A DNA stretch of 64,000 bases from Gammaproteobacteria bacterium (GCA_025350055.1 JANXYK010000001.1:1-64000), one strand, 5' to 3'; positions 9,836 to 19,701 are shown, counted from the first letter of the stretch. Notes: a model not told the origin generated them from the letters alone. Translations and numbers: made by a program.

Positions 9836-9866
9836 CGCCCCGGGCGTAGGTCGGGGGCGTTTTTTT
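9836..9866 (+). terminator. rho-independent terminator after mscL
   Basis: Inverted repeat CGCCCC (9836-9841) and GGGGCG (9854-9859) followed immediately by seven T residues (9860-9866), seven bases downstream of the mscL stop. It is a clean intrinsic terminator for mscL transcripts. Confidence 0.85.
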
Positions 9867-9877
9867 GGGGGCGATGA

Positions 9878-9905
9878 TTGAATTGCGCCGCGGGATCTAT
9901 AGAAT
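9878..9905 (+). promoter_or_regulatory. probable sigma-70 promoter for the small lipoprotein gene
   Basis: TTGAAT at 9878-9883 and TAGAAT at 9900-9905 are separated by 16 bases. The expected start of transcription is near 9912, about 70 bases before the ATG at 9984. Confidence 0.55.
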
Positions 9906-9931
9906 CTACAGCCGCGATGGGATGTCGCAAA

Positions 9932-9945
9932 ACAAACTAGTTTGT
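9932..9945. promoter_or_regulatory. 14-bp perfect palindrome, candidate operator
   Basis: ACAAACTAGTTTGT is self-complementary. It lies about 20 bases downstream of the predicted transcription start of the lipoprotein gene, a typical roadblock position for a dimeric repressor. No cognate regulator is recognisable nearby. Confidence 0.5.
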
Positions 9946-9983
9946 CCGTATTTCTTAACTTCTGATCCTCTGGGGATTCATCG

Positions 9984-10208
9984 ATGAATACTAAGCTCGC
10001 TCTCGGCGCTGTTGTTGCAGCGCTCTCGCTGATTGCTTGCAGCTCACAGGAAGCCGCGGCCCCCGCTGCTGCCCCTGAAGCCGCCCCTGCTGCCGCTGCT
10101 CCGGCTCCGGCTGCTGACGCTGCTGCCCCGGCCGCCGCTCCGGCTGCCGATGCCGCTGCCCCGGCTGCTGCTGCTCCGGCTGCTCCGGCCACGGCGCCGT
10201 CGAACTAA
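9984..10208 (+). CDS. small Ala/Pro-rich lipoprotein
   Basis: 74 residues. A short signal peptide ends in a lipobox, LIAC, with Cys19 as the predicted lipidated residue, followed by SSQE. The mature part is almost wholly Ala and Pro with a few Glu and Asp, in repeated AAPAADAAAP-like units, so it is probably extended and unstructured. It may act as an envelope spacer or tether; no specific function can be assigned. It has its own promoter, a palindrome in the leader and a downstream hairpin, so it is a monocistronic gene. Confidence 0.7.
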   Translation: MNTKLALGAVVAALSLIACSSQEAAAPAAAPEAAPAAAAPAPAADAAAPAAAPAADAAAPAAAAPAAPATAPSN

Positions 10209-10230
10209 TCCTGAGCGGATTTGACATGTG

Positions 10231-10268
10231 AGCCCGTGCAGGCCGTTACGCGGTCTTCACGGGCTTTC
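10231..10268 (+). terminator. probable terminator after the small lipoprotein gene
   Basis: AGCCCGTG (10231-10238) and CACGGGCT (10258-10265) form a perfect 8-bp stem with a 19-base loop, followed by TT and a moderately T-rich stretch. It lies 22 bases after the lipoprotein stop and just before the GNAT gene. Confidence 0.6.
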
Positions 10269-10281
10269 GTGTTTCTGTGCC

Positions 10282-10800
10282 ATGACGATCAGCATCCGCG
10301 ACACCCGCCAGGCCAGAAACGACCGCGCCTGGATCGAATCGGTCTACCGCGACTACCTCAACGATCTCGCGCCGCTCGGCACCGGCATCTTCCCTGCGCT
10401 CACGGAGTTTGGTCACCGCGAACCCGATCAACTGGCGAGCTGGTTCGCCGACTCGAGCGCCCATTTGCTGACGATCCTCAAGGAAGACAACCCGGTTGGC
10501 TTCGCGATGGTGCGCACCGGCGTGCTGCCCGTGGGCCGCGAGCAGTTCGATTTTTCGATGGCGGAGTTTTTCATCGCGCGTGCATGGCGCCGACGGGGTG
10601 TCGGCCAGGAAGCCGTGCGCCTGATTTGCGATCGCTTCGCGGGGCGCTGGCACATCATGGAGTATCTGCGCAATGCGCCGGCAGTCGCGTTCTGGCGGCG
10701 GGTGGTGAGCTCGTATACGCGCGGGGCGTATCGTGAGCGGGCGGGGGGGGCGGGGGAAGTGCACCAGTACTTTGATTCGAGTGCGCGGCGGGCGCGCTGA
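10282..10800 (+). CDS. GNAT family N-acetyltransferase
   Basis: 172 residues from the ATG at 10282 (MTISIRDTRQARNDR). The GNAT fold is suggested by the strand NPVGFAMVRTG, the acetyl-CoA-binding loop FIARAWRRRGVGQEAVRLI (R-x-x-G-x-G/A pattern) and the WHIMEYLRNAPAVAFWRRVV segment. The substrate is unknown. A run of eight G residues at 10743-10750 near the 3' end could cause slippage affecting only the C-terminus. The ribosome binding site is weak. Confidence 0.7.
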   Translation: MTISIRDTRQARNDRAWIESVYRDYLNDLAPLGTGIFPALTEFGHREPDQLASWFADSSAHLLTILKEDNPVGFAMVRTGVLPVGREQFDFSMAEFFIARAWRRRGVGQEAVRLICDRFAGRWHIMEYLRNAPAVAFWRRVVSSYTRGAYRERAGGAGEVHQYFDSSARRAR

Positions 10801-10921
10801 TCCGGCGGGATTGGCCAGATCGCTATTTCGACAGCGGGCAAGAGCCGGACATGGCGCGCCAGGGAAATTGCAAGCACCTGGCACCCAACGTTGCGGTCAG
10901 CAAGTGTGAGGGGAGCCCAGG

Positions 10922-11299
10922 ATGGTTGGAGCGTGGCTGGTGATATTTCTGGGAACGTTCGGTTCCTGGTTCTTTGCCAGTTGGTTTGACCGCCAAAGCA
11001 CCATCGAAATCAGCACGACTGGCTTCCTGCTGGTGGCTGGAGTATCGGTCGTCAGTCTGATTGCAACGGCCCTGATGTGGATCGTGGAATCGAACGAGAA
11101 TCTGGGTACCCAGAAACTCATTTTCCTGAAGCGCCAGAATCCCCGTCGCTGGAGACTTCAGGGTGCGCTCTGCTGCCTTTCTGTGGCAGGCGCTTGCACT
11201 GCGTTCTCGTACTCCACAGTGTCGGTTTATGTCCCGTACGCTAGCGGCATCGAGCAAGAGAGGACGGGTGCAATTGAGCGCTTCATCAATGAATATTGA
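10922..11299 (+). CDS. hypothetical small membrane protein
   Basis: 125 residues with three likely membrane segments: about residues 2-20 (WLVIFLGTFGSWFF), 33-55 (GFLLVAGVSVVSLIATALMW) and 80-100 (GALCCLSVAGACTAF). Between the second and third lies a basic cytoplasmic stretch with RQNPRRWR. No family is recognised. Base composition is less GC-biased than the ribosomal genes, and it sits in the accessory segment between the GNAT and ORF6N genes. Confidence 0.5.
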   Translation: MVGAWLVIFLGTFGSWFFASWFDRQSTIEISTTGFLLVAGVSVVSLIATALMWIVESNENLGTQKLIFLKRQNPRRWRLQGALCCLSVAGACTAFSYSTVSVYVPYASGIEQERTGAIERFINEY

Positions 11300-11600
11300 G
11301 GATCCCGGCGCTGCTACGTAAGCGCGATTGTGGCCCTCTCGGCGTCTGAGCAGCAGAAGTTTTGCTATAGGACCAGCTCAATCGCTGGCGCCACCGTGAG
11401 TCCGGCCGCGCTCACAGTCAACGGACAGGTTCATGTCACAGTCAGGACTACGCGTTGGGGTCGGGCAATCGTCTCGGTCGTTCCTTCGGGGTAGCGGACA
11501 GCAAACGCGTTTGCAGTCGCAATTTGCGAATTCAAAGCGAAGTCTCATCGGCAATTTGTTGACCCGTGACCTCGTCCGTGCCCTCCGGGGCTGGCAGCTA
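11300..11600. other. intergenic stretch without a supportable gene
   Basis: About 300 bases between the small membrane protein and the 3' end of the ORF6N gene. Open frames exist on both strands but have no ribosome binding site or recognisable protein features. No strong hairpin with a T-tract was seen. It may be degraded coding sequence. Confidence 0.4.
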
Positions 11601-12182
11601 TCAGATGTCGGCAGTAAAGCCAATGCCACGGCGCTTTGCCGGCAGCGGGTTCATGAGTTCGCGGATGGCGCAGAGGATGGCAGCGATGGCCTCGTCTTGG
11701 GTGGCCAGCTTTTTGCCTACGCGGGCTTCGAGCTGGTCGATGCGCTTGGACAGTTCCTGGTTGGAGGCGAGCATCTCGCGCATGCGGACGAAGGCACGCA
11801 TGATCTCGATGTTAACGGCGATAGCGCGCTCGCTGCCGAGGACCGAGGAGAGCATGGCCACGCCCTGCTCGGTGAAGGCGTATGGCGGGTAGCGGCGGCC
11901 GCCGCGCCCCGGGGTTTTTGAGGTCACAATCTGTGACCTCAAAGCAGCCCACTCCGGAGCGGTGAGCTGGAATATGAAATCCGTTGGAAACCGGGCCATG
12001 TTGCGCTTGACCGCCTGGATGAGGACCTTGGTCTCGACGCCATAGAGGGTAGCAAGATCCTCGTCCAGCAGGACCTTGTGGCCGCGCAGGAAAAGGATGG
12101 AACGGGCGACATCGGTGGCGGGCGTCAGGGCCTTGGAGCGTCCCACAGGCTTTTCGGATTGACCTGAAATCATGACAGCCAT
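11601..12182 (-). CDS. ORF6N domain-containing protein
   Basis: About 193 residues from the methionine at 12182; other in-frame starts lie at 12218 and 12173. The ORF6N DNA-binding domain is near the N-terminus: FLRGHKVLLDEDLATLYGV, VLIQAVKRNMARFPTDFIFQ, then RYPPYAFTEQGVAMLSSVL. A C-terminal coiled coil (NQELSKRIDQLEARVGKKL) follows. ORF6N proteins occur in phage antirepressors and also as solitary chromosomal genes. No other phage genes are present here, so it is probably a stand-alone acquired gene; its role is unknown. Confidence 0.82.
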   Translation of the reverse strand: MAVMISGQSEKPVGRSKALTPATDVARSILFLRGHKVLLDEDLATLYGVETKVLIQAVKRNMARFPTDFIFQLTAPEWAALRSQIVTSKTPGRGGRRYPPYAFTEQGVAMLSSVLGSERAIAVNIEIMRAFVRMREMLASNQELSKRIDQLEARVGKKLATQDEAIAAILCAIRELMNPLPAKRRGIGFTADI

Positions 12183-12306
12183 TGTCGCCGGTGCAAGCGC
12201 ACTTTCGCAGCGTGTCATTCGCTGTCAAAACCATCGAATTGGATCAAGCTTCAAGCATCGTGAGCATTTGCCATGGCTCGCAATTCCGCGGACGGACCAA
12301 CAGCGT

Positions 12307-15171
12307 TCAGATCTGCCTGGCCTTCTTGTCGGAGTTCGCCGTAGTCGCAGCGCGCCGCAGCACACCCGCCAGGTACTTTCCGGTCACCGACTTCTCATTC
12401 GCCGCAACGCTCTCGGGCGTCCCCTCAGCAACCACTCGCCCGCCGTGTTCGCCACCGCCAGGCCCAAGATCGATCACCCAGTCCGCAGTCTTGATCACAT
12501 CAAGGTTGTGTTCGATCACGACCATCGTGTTGCCGGCATCAACCAACTGCTGCAGCACGCCCAGCAATTGCGCGACATCATGGAAATGCAGCCCGGTCGT
12601 GGGCTCATCGAGGATGTAAAGCGTGCGGCCCGTGCCGCGCTTGGCGAGTTCGCGCGCCAGCTTGATGCGCTGGGCTTCGCCGCCCGAGAGCGTGGTAGCG
12701 TTCTGGCCGAGGCGTACATAGCTGAGGCCCACTTCGAGCAGGGTGCGCAGGCGCGCCGCGGCGGGCGGCACATTGGCGAACAGGGCGGCGGCGTCCTCGA
12801 CGGTGAGCTCCAAAGTCTCGTGGATGTTGAGGCCGCGGTAGCGGATCTCGAGCGTCTCGCGGTTGTAGCGGCGGCCGCGGCAGACGTCGCAGGGCACGTA
12901 GACATCGGGCAGGAAGTGCATCTCGACGCGCAGCACGCCATCGCCCTGGCAGGCGTCGCAGCGCCCGCCGCGCACGTTGAAGCTGAAGCGGCCGGCGTCG
13001 TAGCCACGCGCGCGGGCCTCGGGCACCTGCGCATAGAGCTCGCGGATCACTGAAAACAAGCCGGTGTATGTAGCGGGATTGGAGCGCGGCGTACGGCCGA
13101 TCGGATCCTGGTCGATGTCGATCACGCGCTCGAAGCGCTCGAGGCCGGTGATGCGATCGCAGGCGGCGGCATGCTCGAGACCGCTGTCGCTGAGCGCGGC
13201 GGCGGCATGGCGATAGAGCGTGTCGTTGATCAGCGTGGATTTGCCGGAGCCGGACACGCCGGTCACGCAGGTGAACAGGCTCACCGGAATCCTCACCTGC
13301 AGGTCCTGCAGGTTGTTGCCGCGCGCGCCTTCGATCACGATGCCCGCGCTCCCGGGCTTGCGGCGCCTCGCGGGCACGGCGATGGCCTCGAGCCCGGCCA
13401 GATACCGGCCGGTGAGCGAGGCGGGGTTGGCGGTGATCTCGGCGGGCGTGCCCTGCGCGACGACCTCGCCGCCGTGCACGCCGGCACCGGGGCCCAGATC
13501 CACCACATGATCGGCGCTGCGGATCGCATCCTCGTCGTGTTCGACCACGATCACGCTGTTGCCCAGATCGCGCAGGCGCCGCAGTGTGACGAGCAGGCGT
13601 TCGTTGTCGCGCTGGTGCAGGCCGATGGAAGGCTCATCGAGGATATACATCACGCCGGTGAGGCCCGAGCCCACCTGGCTCGCGAGGCGGATGCGCTGGG
13701 TCTCGCCGCCCGAGAGCGTGTCGGCGGCGCGATCGAGGCCGAGGTAGTCGAGGCCCACATCGGTGAGAAAGCGCAGCCGCTCGATCACTTCGCGCACGAT
13801 GCGCTGCGCGACGGTGGCGCGCCAGCCGGCCAGCTCGAGAGCACGGAAGTGCCCGAGCGCGTGACCAACGGTGAGGTGCGTGAGTTCGGCGATGTTGCGA
13901 CCATCGATCAGCACGGCGCGGGCAATGGTGTTCAGGCGCGAGCCACCGCACTCGGGGCAAGGGCGGGTGCCGCGGAAACGACCGAGCTCTTCGCGCACCG
14001 CGGCTGATTCGGTTTCCTGCCAGCGTCGCTCGAGGTTGGGCACGATGCCTTCGAAGGCGTGGCGGCGACGTTGTCTCGCGCCGCGGCCATCCTGATAGCG
14101 AAACTCGATCTCTTCGCCGCCACTGCCGTACAGCAGGCGCTGGCGGATGTTATCGGGCAGCTCGGTCCACGGCGCTTCGAGATCGAACTGGTAGTGCTTG
14201 GCCAGGCCCTGCACGAGCTGGAAGTAATGCGGATTGTGGCGATCCCAGCCGCGCACGGCGCCGCCCGCCACTGACAGATGCGCGTGCGCGACCACGCGCT
14301 GCGGGTCGAAGTAGTCCTGCAGGCCCAGGCCGTCGCAGGCGGGGCAGGCGCCGGCCGGATTGTTGAAGGAGAACATGCGCGGCTCGAGCGTCGGCACGGC
14401 GAAGCCGCACTCGGGGCAGGCATGGCGGCTGGAGAACACCAGCGGCGTCGCATCGCCTTCGGTGAACACCACGCGCGCGGTGCCTTGCGCGAGTCGCAGT
14501 GCGGTCTCGAAGGATTCCGCGAGCCGCTGTGCCGAATCGGCACGCACGCGGAAACGATCGATCACGGCTTCGATGGTGTGCTTGCGGCGCGCGTCGAGCG
14601 TTGGCACTGCATCGAGTTCATACACGCGGCCGTCGACGCGCACGCGCACATAGCCCTGCGTCGCCAGGTCCGCGAACAGCTGCGCGTGCTCGCCCTTGCG
14701 ATCGACCACCATGGGCGCGAGCAGCAGGCCGGGGCGCTCATCGCCCGCCTGCAGCACCTGGTCGACCATCTGGCCGACGCTCTGCGCCGCAAGGTCGATG
14801 CCATGGTTGGGGCAGCGCGGGAGACCGGCGCGCGCAAACAGCAAGCGCAGGTAGTCGTAGATTTCGGTGACCGTGCCGACGGTGGAGCGCGGGTTGTGCG
14901 AGCCGGCTTTCTGCTCGATTGCGATCGCGGGCGAGAGCCCCTCGATGCTGTCGACATCGGGCTTGTCCATCATCGACAGGAACTGGCGCGCGTAGGCGGA
15001 GAGCGATTCCACGTAGCGGCGCTGGCCCTCGGCGTACAGCGTATCGAAGGCGAGCGAGGACTTGCCTGAACCCGACAGGCCCGTCAGCACGACCAGCTGG
15101 TCGCGCGGCAGGTCGAGGTCAAAGCCCTTGAGGTTGTGGGTGCGCGCACCGCGCACGCTGATGGTCTTCAT
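12307..15171 (-). CDS. uvrA: excinuclease ABC subunit A
   Basis: 954 residues, full length. UvrA is the damage-recognition ATPase dimer of nucleotide excision repair. It has two ABC-type halves: Walker [13 protein letters not shown] near residue 33 and [13 protein letters not shown] near residue 645, ABC signatures [12 protein letters not shown] and [12 protein letters not shown], and zinc-finger CxxC pairs (CPECGF and CPACDG; CDACQG and CDVCRG). It is transcribed divergently from ssb, as in E. coli, but no CTGT-N8-ACAG LexA box was seen in the 263-bp intergenic region. Confidence 0.98.
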   Translation of the reverse strand: MKTISVRGARTHNLKGFDLDLPRDQLVVLTGLSGSGKSSLAFDTLYAEGQRRYVESLSAYARQFLSMMDKPDVDSIEGLSPAIAIEQKAGSHNPRSTVGTVTEIYDYLRLLFARAGLPRCPNHGIDLAAQSVGQMVDQVLQAGDERPGLLLAPMVVDRKGEHAQLFADLATQGYVRVRVDGRVYELDAVPTLDARRKHTIEAVIDRFRVRADSAQRLAESFETALRLAQGTARVVFTEGDATPLVFSSRHACPECGFAVPTLEPRMFSFNNPAGACPACDGLGLQDYFDPQRVVAHAHLSVAGGAVRGWDRHNPHYFQLVQGLAKHYQFDLEAPWTELPDNIRQRLLYGSGGEEIEFRYQDGRGARQRRRHAFEGIVPNLERRWQETESAAVREELGRFRGTRPCPECGGSRLNTIARAVLIDGRNIAELTHLTVGHALGHFRALELAGWRATVAQRIVREVIERLRFLTDVGLDYLGLDRAADTLSGGETQRIRLASQVGSGLTGVMYILDEPSIGLHQRDNERLLVTLRRLRDLGNSVIVVEHDEDAIRSADHVVDLGPGAGVHGGEVVAQGTPAEITANPASLTGRYLAGLEAIAVPARRRKPGSAGIVIEGARGNNLQDLQVRIPVSLFTCVTGVSGSGKSTLINDTLYRHAAAALSDSGLEHAAACDRITGLERFERVIDIDQDPIGRTPRSNPATYTGLFSVIRELYAQVPEARARGYDAGRFSFNVRGGRCDACQGDGVLRVEMHFLPDVYVPCDVCRGRRYNRETLEIRYRGLNIHETLELTVEDAAALFANVPPAAARLRTLLEVGLSYVRLGQNATTLSGGEAQRIKLARELAKRGTGRTLYILDEPTTGLHFHDVAQLLGVLQQLVDAGNTMVVIEHNLDVIKTADWVIDLGPGGGEHGGRVVAEGTPESVAANEKSVTGKYLAGVLRRAATTANSDKKARQI

Positions 15172-15371
15172 GGTTCGTCAATTGCAAAGGCAAGGATCGG
15201 CCATTCTACCAGCGCTCGCCCCCCCGATGGCCCGCGGCGGCCGGGCGGGTAGTGGGGCGGGGAAGGGGCCGGCGTGCCCGGAACCGTCCGGGAAGCACCG
15301 TTTTGGCCCAGCCGGGGCCCCGAATGACCCCTGGCGGACCCGAATTGCCCGGATGCCGCCATAAAGGAGCG

Positions 15372-15400
15372 CTGCCGGGCAGGCGGGTGGCGACTACAAT
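15372..15400 (+). promoter_or_regulatory. possible ssb promoter
   Basis: TACAAT at 15395-15400 is a good -10 element 34 bases before the ssb ATG. The hexamer CTGCCG at 15372-15377, 17 bases upstream, is only a partial -35 match. Confidence 0.45.
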
Positions 15401-15434
15401 AGCGATCCCTTAAAACCCGCAAGAGAGTCTGCAC

Positions 15435-15917
15435 ATGGCGCGCGGCGTGAACAAAGTGATTTTGGTCGGCAACCTCGGGGCCGATCCGGAGACCAGGGCC
15501 ATGCCGTCGGGCATGACCGTGGCCAACATCCGCATTGCCACCAGCGAGAGCTGGAAGGACAAGCAGTCGGGTGAACAGAAAGAACGTACCGAGTGGCACC
15601 ACGTGGCCATGTTCGGGCGGCTGGGCGAGATCGCCGGCGAGTACCTGCGAAAGGGTTCGCAGGTCTACATCGAGGGGTCGCTCCGTACCCGCAAGTGGCA
15701 GGACAAAGAAGGCCGCGATCGCTACACCACCGAGGTCATCGCCGATGAGATGCAGATGCTCGGTGCTCGGGGCGGCGGCGGCGGCGGCGGCGGTTCGGGT
15801 GGCGGGTCCACCGGCAACCACGAGTCGCGCGAGCGCAGCGCCATGCCCGAAGGCGTGCCTGCCGGCGCCGGCGCCAGCGCCAGCGCCGAAGAGTTCGATG
15901 ACGACATACCCTTCTGA
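15435..15917 (+). CDS. ssb: single-stranded DNA-binding protein
   Basis: 160 residues. The N-terminal OB fold covers about residues 1-110: [19 protein letters not shown], then [20 protein letters not shown] and [21 protein letters not shown] glycine-rich linker encoded by a run of GGC codons follows. The acidic tip ends DDDIPF, the partner-binding tail of SSB. It protects single-stranded DNA during replication, repair and recombination. It is divergent from uvrA. Confidence 0.97.
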   Translation: MARGVNKVILVGNLGADPETRAMPSGMTVANIRIATSESWKDKQSGEQKERTEWHHVAMFGRLGEIAGEYLRKGSQVYIEGSLRTRKWQDKEGRDRYTTEVIADEMQMLGARGGGGGGGGSGGGSTGNHESRERSAMPEGVPAGAGASASAEEFDDDIPF

Positions 15918-15920
15918 TAC

Positions 15921-17279
15921 ATGGCGCAGCGCTACTACATAAAAACCTACGGTTGCCAGATGAACGAGTACGACTCCGCCCGCATGGCGGACGTACTGCG
16001 TAGCTCGCTCGGCTACGAAGCCACCGACGATGAGGCGAGCGCCGATCTGCTGTTGATGAACACCTGTTCGGTGCGCGAGAAGGCGCAGGACAAGGTGTAC
16101 TCGCTGCTGGGCGAGTGGCGTGCGCTCAAGGCGCAGCGGCCCGGGCTGATCATCGGCGTAGGTGGTTGCGTGGCCAGCCAGGAAGGCTCGGCGCTGAGTG
16201 CGCGTGCGCCCTGCGTCGACCTGGTGTTCGGGCCGCAGACTATCCATCGCCTGCCGGAGATGATCGCTGCCGTGCGCCAGCACGGCCGCGCGGTGGTCGA
16301 TGTCAGTTTTCCGGAGATCGAGAAGTTCGATGCGCTGCCCGAGCCGCGGGCCGAAGGCGCGCGTGCCTATGTTTCCATCATGGAAGGCTGCAGCAAGTAC
16401 TGCAGCTTCTGCGTCGTGCCGTATACGCGCGGCGATGAAGTGAGCCGGCCGATGGCCTCGGTGCTGGCCGAAGTGCGCGCGCTGGCGGCACAGGGCGTGG
16501 GCGAGCTCACGTTGCTGGGGCAGAACGTGAATGCCTATGCCGGCGCGCACGAGGGTGGCGGCACGGCTGATCTCGCCACGCTCATTCATCACGTGGCGCG
16601 CATCGAAGGCATCGAGCGCATCCGCTTCACCACCTCGCATCCGCTGGAATTTTCCGACAGCCTGATCGAGGCCTATGCGAATGTGCCGCAGCTCGCCAAT
16701 CACCTGCATCTGCCAGTGCAGAGCGGCTCCGATCGAGTGCTGGCGCTGATGAAGCGCGGCTACACGGCGCTCGAATACAAAGACAAGCTGCGCCGCCTGC
16801 GTGCAGTGCGGCCCGATATCGCGATCTCCACCGACATCATTGTGGGGTTTCCCGGCGAGACCGAGCGCGATTTCGAAGCCACACTGCGTCTGGTGCGCGA
16901 AGCCGATCTCGATCAGTCCTTCAGTTTCATCTACAGCGCGCGACCGGGCACGCCGGCAGCTTCGTTGCCCGACGAGGTGAGTCTTGAGGTCAAGCAGCAG
17001 CGACTGGCGCAACTGCAGGCGCAGCTCGATGCGCAGGCGCTGGCGATCAGCCGCGCCATGGTCGGTACTACTCAGCGCGTACTGGTCGAGCGGCCGGCGA
17101 AGAAAGACCAGGCAGAGCTCGCGGGGCGCACCGAGAACAATCGCTGGGTCAATTTCGCGGGCCCCACGCGGTTGTTGCAACGATTCGTCGATGTGCAGGT
17201 GACCGAGGCGCGGCCGCATTCCCTGCGTGGGCGGCTGCTGGCACCCGCGATAGTGGCTCCCATGCAGGCGAGGGCTTGA
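15921..17279 (+). CDS. miaB: tRNA-2-methylthio-N6-dimethylallyladenosine synthase MiaB
   Basis: 452 residues. MiaB is a radical-SAM methylthiotransferase that converts i6A37 to ms2i6A37 in tRNAs. The N-terminal UPF0004 domain has [14 protein letters not shown] and [14 protein letters not shown] with cluster cysteines. The radical-SAM motif is CSKYCSFC in [20 protein letters not shown], and a C-terminal TRAM domain follows. It heads the conserved miaB-phoH-ybeY-corC-lnt cluster and its stop overlaps the phoH TTG. Confidence 0.97.
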   Translation: MAQRYYIKTYGCQMNEYDSARMADVLRSSLGYEATDDEASADLLLMNTCSVREKAQDKVYSLLGEWRALKAQRPGLIIGVGGCVASQEGSALSARAPCVDLVFGPQTIHRLPEMIAAVRQHGRAVVDVSFPEIEKFDALPEPRAEGARAYVSIMEGCSKYCSFCVVPYTRGDEVSRPMASVLAEVRALAAQGVGELTLLGQNVNAYAGAHEGGGTADLATLIHHVARIEGIERIRFTTSHPLEFSDSLIEAYANVPQLANHLHLPVQSGSDRVLALMKRGYTALEYKDKLRRLRAVRPDIAISTDIIVGFPGETERDFEATLRLVREADLDQSFSFIYSARPGTPAASLPDEVSLEVKQQRLAQLQAQLDAQALAISRAMVGTTQRVLVERPAKKDQAELAGRTENNRWVNFAGPTRLLQRFVDVQVTEARPHSLRGRLLAPAIVAPMQARA

Positions 17280-18331
17280 GACTGAACGCACCCCAGACCG
17301 GCGCGGTACGTGAATTCCAGCTCGAGCCCGCGGACAACGCGCGACTGGCCAGCCTCTGTGGCCCGCTCGATGCACACTTGCATCAACTGGAAGCGCGCCT
17401 CGCCGTGCAGATCCGCAGGCGCGGACATGGTTTTCGCGTGCAGGGCGAGCAGGCCGAGGCGGCCGAGCGCGCGCTGCGTCAGCTACATGCGCAATCGCTC
17501 CAGGGCGAGGTGAGTGCCGAGCAGGTGCACCTGTGCATCGCGGGGCTGGGCGCAAGCGCTGCCGCCGCGACCCGCACCGCCAGCGGCGTGGAAGATCGCT
17601 TCAGTCATTTCGACCCGCAGGCGGTACGTACGCCGCGCGGGCTGATCCGCGCGCGCGGCGAGAACCAGCGCGCCTATCTCGCCTCGATTCGAGACAGCGA
17701 TCTCACCTTCGGGCTCGGGCCTGCCGGCACCGGCAAGACCTATCTTGCGGTGGCCTGCGCGGTCGAGGCGCTGAGCGCCGAGCGCGTGCGCCGGCTGGTG
17801 CTGGTGCGGCCCGCGGTCGAGGCTGGCGAGCGGCTGGGTTTCCTGCCGGGCGATCTGGCGCAGAAGGTCGATCCGTACCTGCGGCCGATCTACGACGCGC
17901 TCTATGAGATGTTCGGCTTCGATCGGGTGGCGCGGCTGCTCGAGCGCGCCGTGATCGAAGTGGCGCCGCTGGCCTTCATGCGCGGCCGCTCGTTGAACGA
18001 TTCCTTCATCATCCTCGATGAAGCGCAGAACACCACCATCGAGCAGATGAAGATGTTCCTGACGCGCATCGGCTTTGGTTCGAAGACCGTGGTGACGGGC
18101 GATGTCACCCAGACCGACCTGCCCGCCGGCCGCGCCTCGGGGCTGCGCCACGCCTTGCAGGTGTTGAACGGCGTGAAGGGCGTAGCGTTCAACAATTTCG
18201 GTGCCGCCGATGTGGTGCGTCACCCGCTGGTGCAACGCATCGTGCAGGCCTACGAGGCCTACGAGGCCTACGGCAACGGCAACGGCAAAAGTAACGGCAA
18301 TGGCGGCGCGCGCAATGAAGACCCGCAATGA
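17276..18331 (+). CDS. ybeZ: PhoH family ATPase (YbeZ)
   Basis: 351 residues from a TTG start whose TGA-containing overlap with the miaB stop (TTGA) suggests coupling. PhoH proteins are P-loop ATPases linked to RNA metabolism; YbeZ partners YbeY. Walker A is [13 protein letters not shown] (about residue 150), Walker [10 protein letters not shown], followed by [18 protein letters not shown] and the QTDLP motif. The last 25 residues are Asn/Gly/Lys-rich. The product is close to the usual 330-350. Confidence 0.94.
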   Translation: MRLNAPQTGAVREFQLEPADNARLASLCGPLDAHLHQLEARLAVQIRRRGHGFRVQGEQAEAAERALRQLHAQSLQGEVSAEQVHLCIAGLGASAAAATRTASGVEDRFSHFDPQAVRTPRGLIRARGENQRAYLASIRDSDLTFGLGPAGTGKTYLAVACAVEALSAERVRRLVLVRPAVEAGERLGFLPGDLAQKVDPYLRPIYDALYEMFGFDRVARLLERAVIEVAPLAFMRGRSLNDSFIILDEAQNTTIEQMKMFLTRIGFGSKTVVTGDVTQTDLPAGRASGLRHALQVLNGVKGVAFNNFGAADVVRHPLVQRIVQAYEAYEAYGNGNGKSNGNGGARNEDPQ

Positions 18332-18816
18332 ACGCGCGCCGCAAGCTTGCTGGCCGCGCTGCGCCGCTCGCATTGAGCGTGCGCCGTTCCACAGGGCAGG
18401 GCCGGGTGCCGGCCGCCGCGGCGCTGCGGCGCTGGGCGGCCGCGGCGCTGGGCGCGCGCGCGCGCGGCAGCGAACTCTCGCTGCTGATCGTGGGTCCGGC
18501 GCGCAGTCGCAGCCTCAATCGTCGCTACCGCGGTCGCGACTGCGCCACCAATGTGCTGTCGTTCCCTGCGCCTGCGCAGCCGGCGGGCGCTGGCATGCAG
18601 CTCGGCGACATCGTGATCTGTCCGCAGGTGTTGCTGCGCGAGGCGCGCGAGCAGCGCAAGAGCACGCGCGCACACTGGGCCCATCTGTTCGTACACGGCG
18701 TGCTGCACCTGATCGGGCACGATCACGAGCGCGCTGCCGAGGCGCGCCGCATGGAGCAGCGCGAAGTACGCGTGCTGCGTTCACTCGGCATCGCCAACCC
18801 CTACCGGAGCAGCTGA
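18328..18816 (+). CDS. ybeY: rRNA maturation endoribonuclease YbeY
   Basis: 162 residues. The UPF0054 zinc motif is present as [16 protein letters not shown] (three histidines), with the upstream [17 protein letters not shown] and GDIVICPQV segments. YbeY takes part in 16S rRNA 3'-end processing and 70S quality control. Its ATG overlaps the ybeZ stop by four bases, and corC follows directly. The N-terminal 50 residues are unusually Arg/Ala-rich. Confidence 0.95.
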   Translation: MNARRKLAGRAAPLALSVRRSTGQGRVPAAAALRRWAAAALGARARGSELSLLIVGPARSRSLNRRYRGRDCATNVLSFPAPAQPAGAGMQLGDIVICPQVLLREAREQRKSTRAHWAHLFVHGVLHLIGHDHERAAEARRMEQREVRVLRSLGIANPYRSS

Positions 18817-18819
18817 TCC

Positions 18820-19701
18820 ATGGCGCAGGCTAAAGCCAAAACCAAGAGCAAGGCCTCCGGCTGGCGCGATCTGCTCACGCGCACCCTGGCCGGCGGTCTC
18901 AAGGAACGTAGCCAGATCCTCGAGCTGCTGCGCGAGGCCTACAAGCGCGGACTCCTCGATGCCGATGCGCTGGCGATGGTCGAGGGCGCGCTCACCATGG
19001 CCGAGCTGCAGGCGCGCGATCTGATGGTCGCGCGCGCGCAGATGGTGTGCGTCCGGCGCGAGGCGACGCTGGCCTCGATACTGCCGATGGTGATCGAGTC
19101 CGGGCATTCGCGCTTCCCGGTGGTCGATGGCGACAAGGACGACGTGGTCGGCATGCTGCTCGCCAAGGACCTGCTGCGCGCCGCGAGCGCCAGCAGCGCG
19201 GCGCGTGCGCGCTTCGACATGCGCGAATATCTGCGCCCGGTGGTGTTCGTCCCCGAGGCCAAGCGCCTCAACGTGCTGCTGAAGGAATTTCGCGGCAACC
19301 GCAATCACCTGGCGATCGTGGTCGATGAATACGGCGGCGTCGCGGGCCTGATCACCATCGAAGATGTGATCGAGCAGATCATTGGCGAGATCGACGATGA
19401 GTTCGATGTCGAGGACGACCAGAACATCCGCCCGCAGGGCGAGCGCCAGTTCGTGGTGCGCGGGGGCACGCCGATCGAGGCATTCAACGAGCACTTCGCC
19501 ACGGGGCTCGCCGATGGCGAGTTCGACACCATCGCGGGGCTGGTGATGCAGCAGTTCGGGCGCGTGCCTCGGCGCGGCGAAAGCGTGAACATCGGCGCGC
19601 TCGAATTCCAGGTGCTGCGCACTGATCGGCGCCGCATCGAGAGCCTGCGCGTGGTGGTGGCGCCGGGTACTGCGCCGCCCGCCGCGTCCGACGCAACCTG
19701 A
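18820..19701 (+). CDS. corC: CBS/CorC_HlyC domain protein (CorC)
   Basis: 293 residues. A pair of CBS domains begins at about residue 65 (ARDLMVARAQMVCVRREATL and NHLAIVVDEYGGVAGLITIEDVIEQI), followed by a C-terminal CorC_HlyC domain (FDTIAGLVMQQFGRVPRRGES). There is no N-terminal DUF21 membrane domain, as in E. coli YbeX. Members are linked to Mg2+/Co2+ efflux and to ribosome or lipoprotein homeostasis. Its last base is the first base of the lnt ATG. Confidence 0.93.
   Translation: MAQAKAKTKSKASGWRDLLTRTLAGGLKERSQILELLREAYKRGLLDADALAMVEGALTMAELQARDLMVARAQMVCVRREATLASILPMVIESGHSRFPVVDGDKDDVVGMLLAKDLLRAASASSAARARFDMREYLRPVVFVPEAKRLNVLLKEFRGNRNHLAIVVDEYGGVAGLITIEDVIEQIIGEIDDEFDVEDDQNIRPQGERQFVVRGGTPIEAFNEHFATGLADGEFDTIAGLVMQQFGRVPRRGESVNIGALEFQVLRTDRRRIESLRVVVAPGTAPPAASDAT

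Noticed and set aside
9311-10192. Long minus-strand open frame over mscL and the lipoprotein gene
   Set aside because: It is antisense to mscL and to the Ala-rich gene; its Ala/Gly runs mirror the GC-biased codons opposite, with no ribosome binding site or family features.
11378-11629. Minus-strand 83-codon open frame rich in Cys and Arg
   Set aside because: It overlaps the end of the ORF6N gene in another frame and shows no start signals or recognisable protein pattern.
15765-15800. GGC trinucleotide run inside ssb as a mobile or unstable repeat
   Set aside because: It encodes the normal glycine-rich linker of SSB and keeps the frame.
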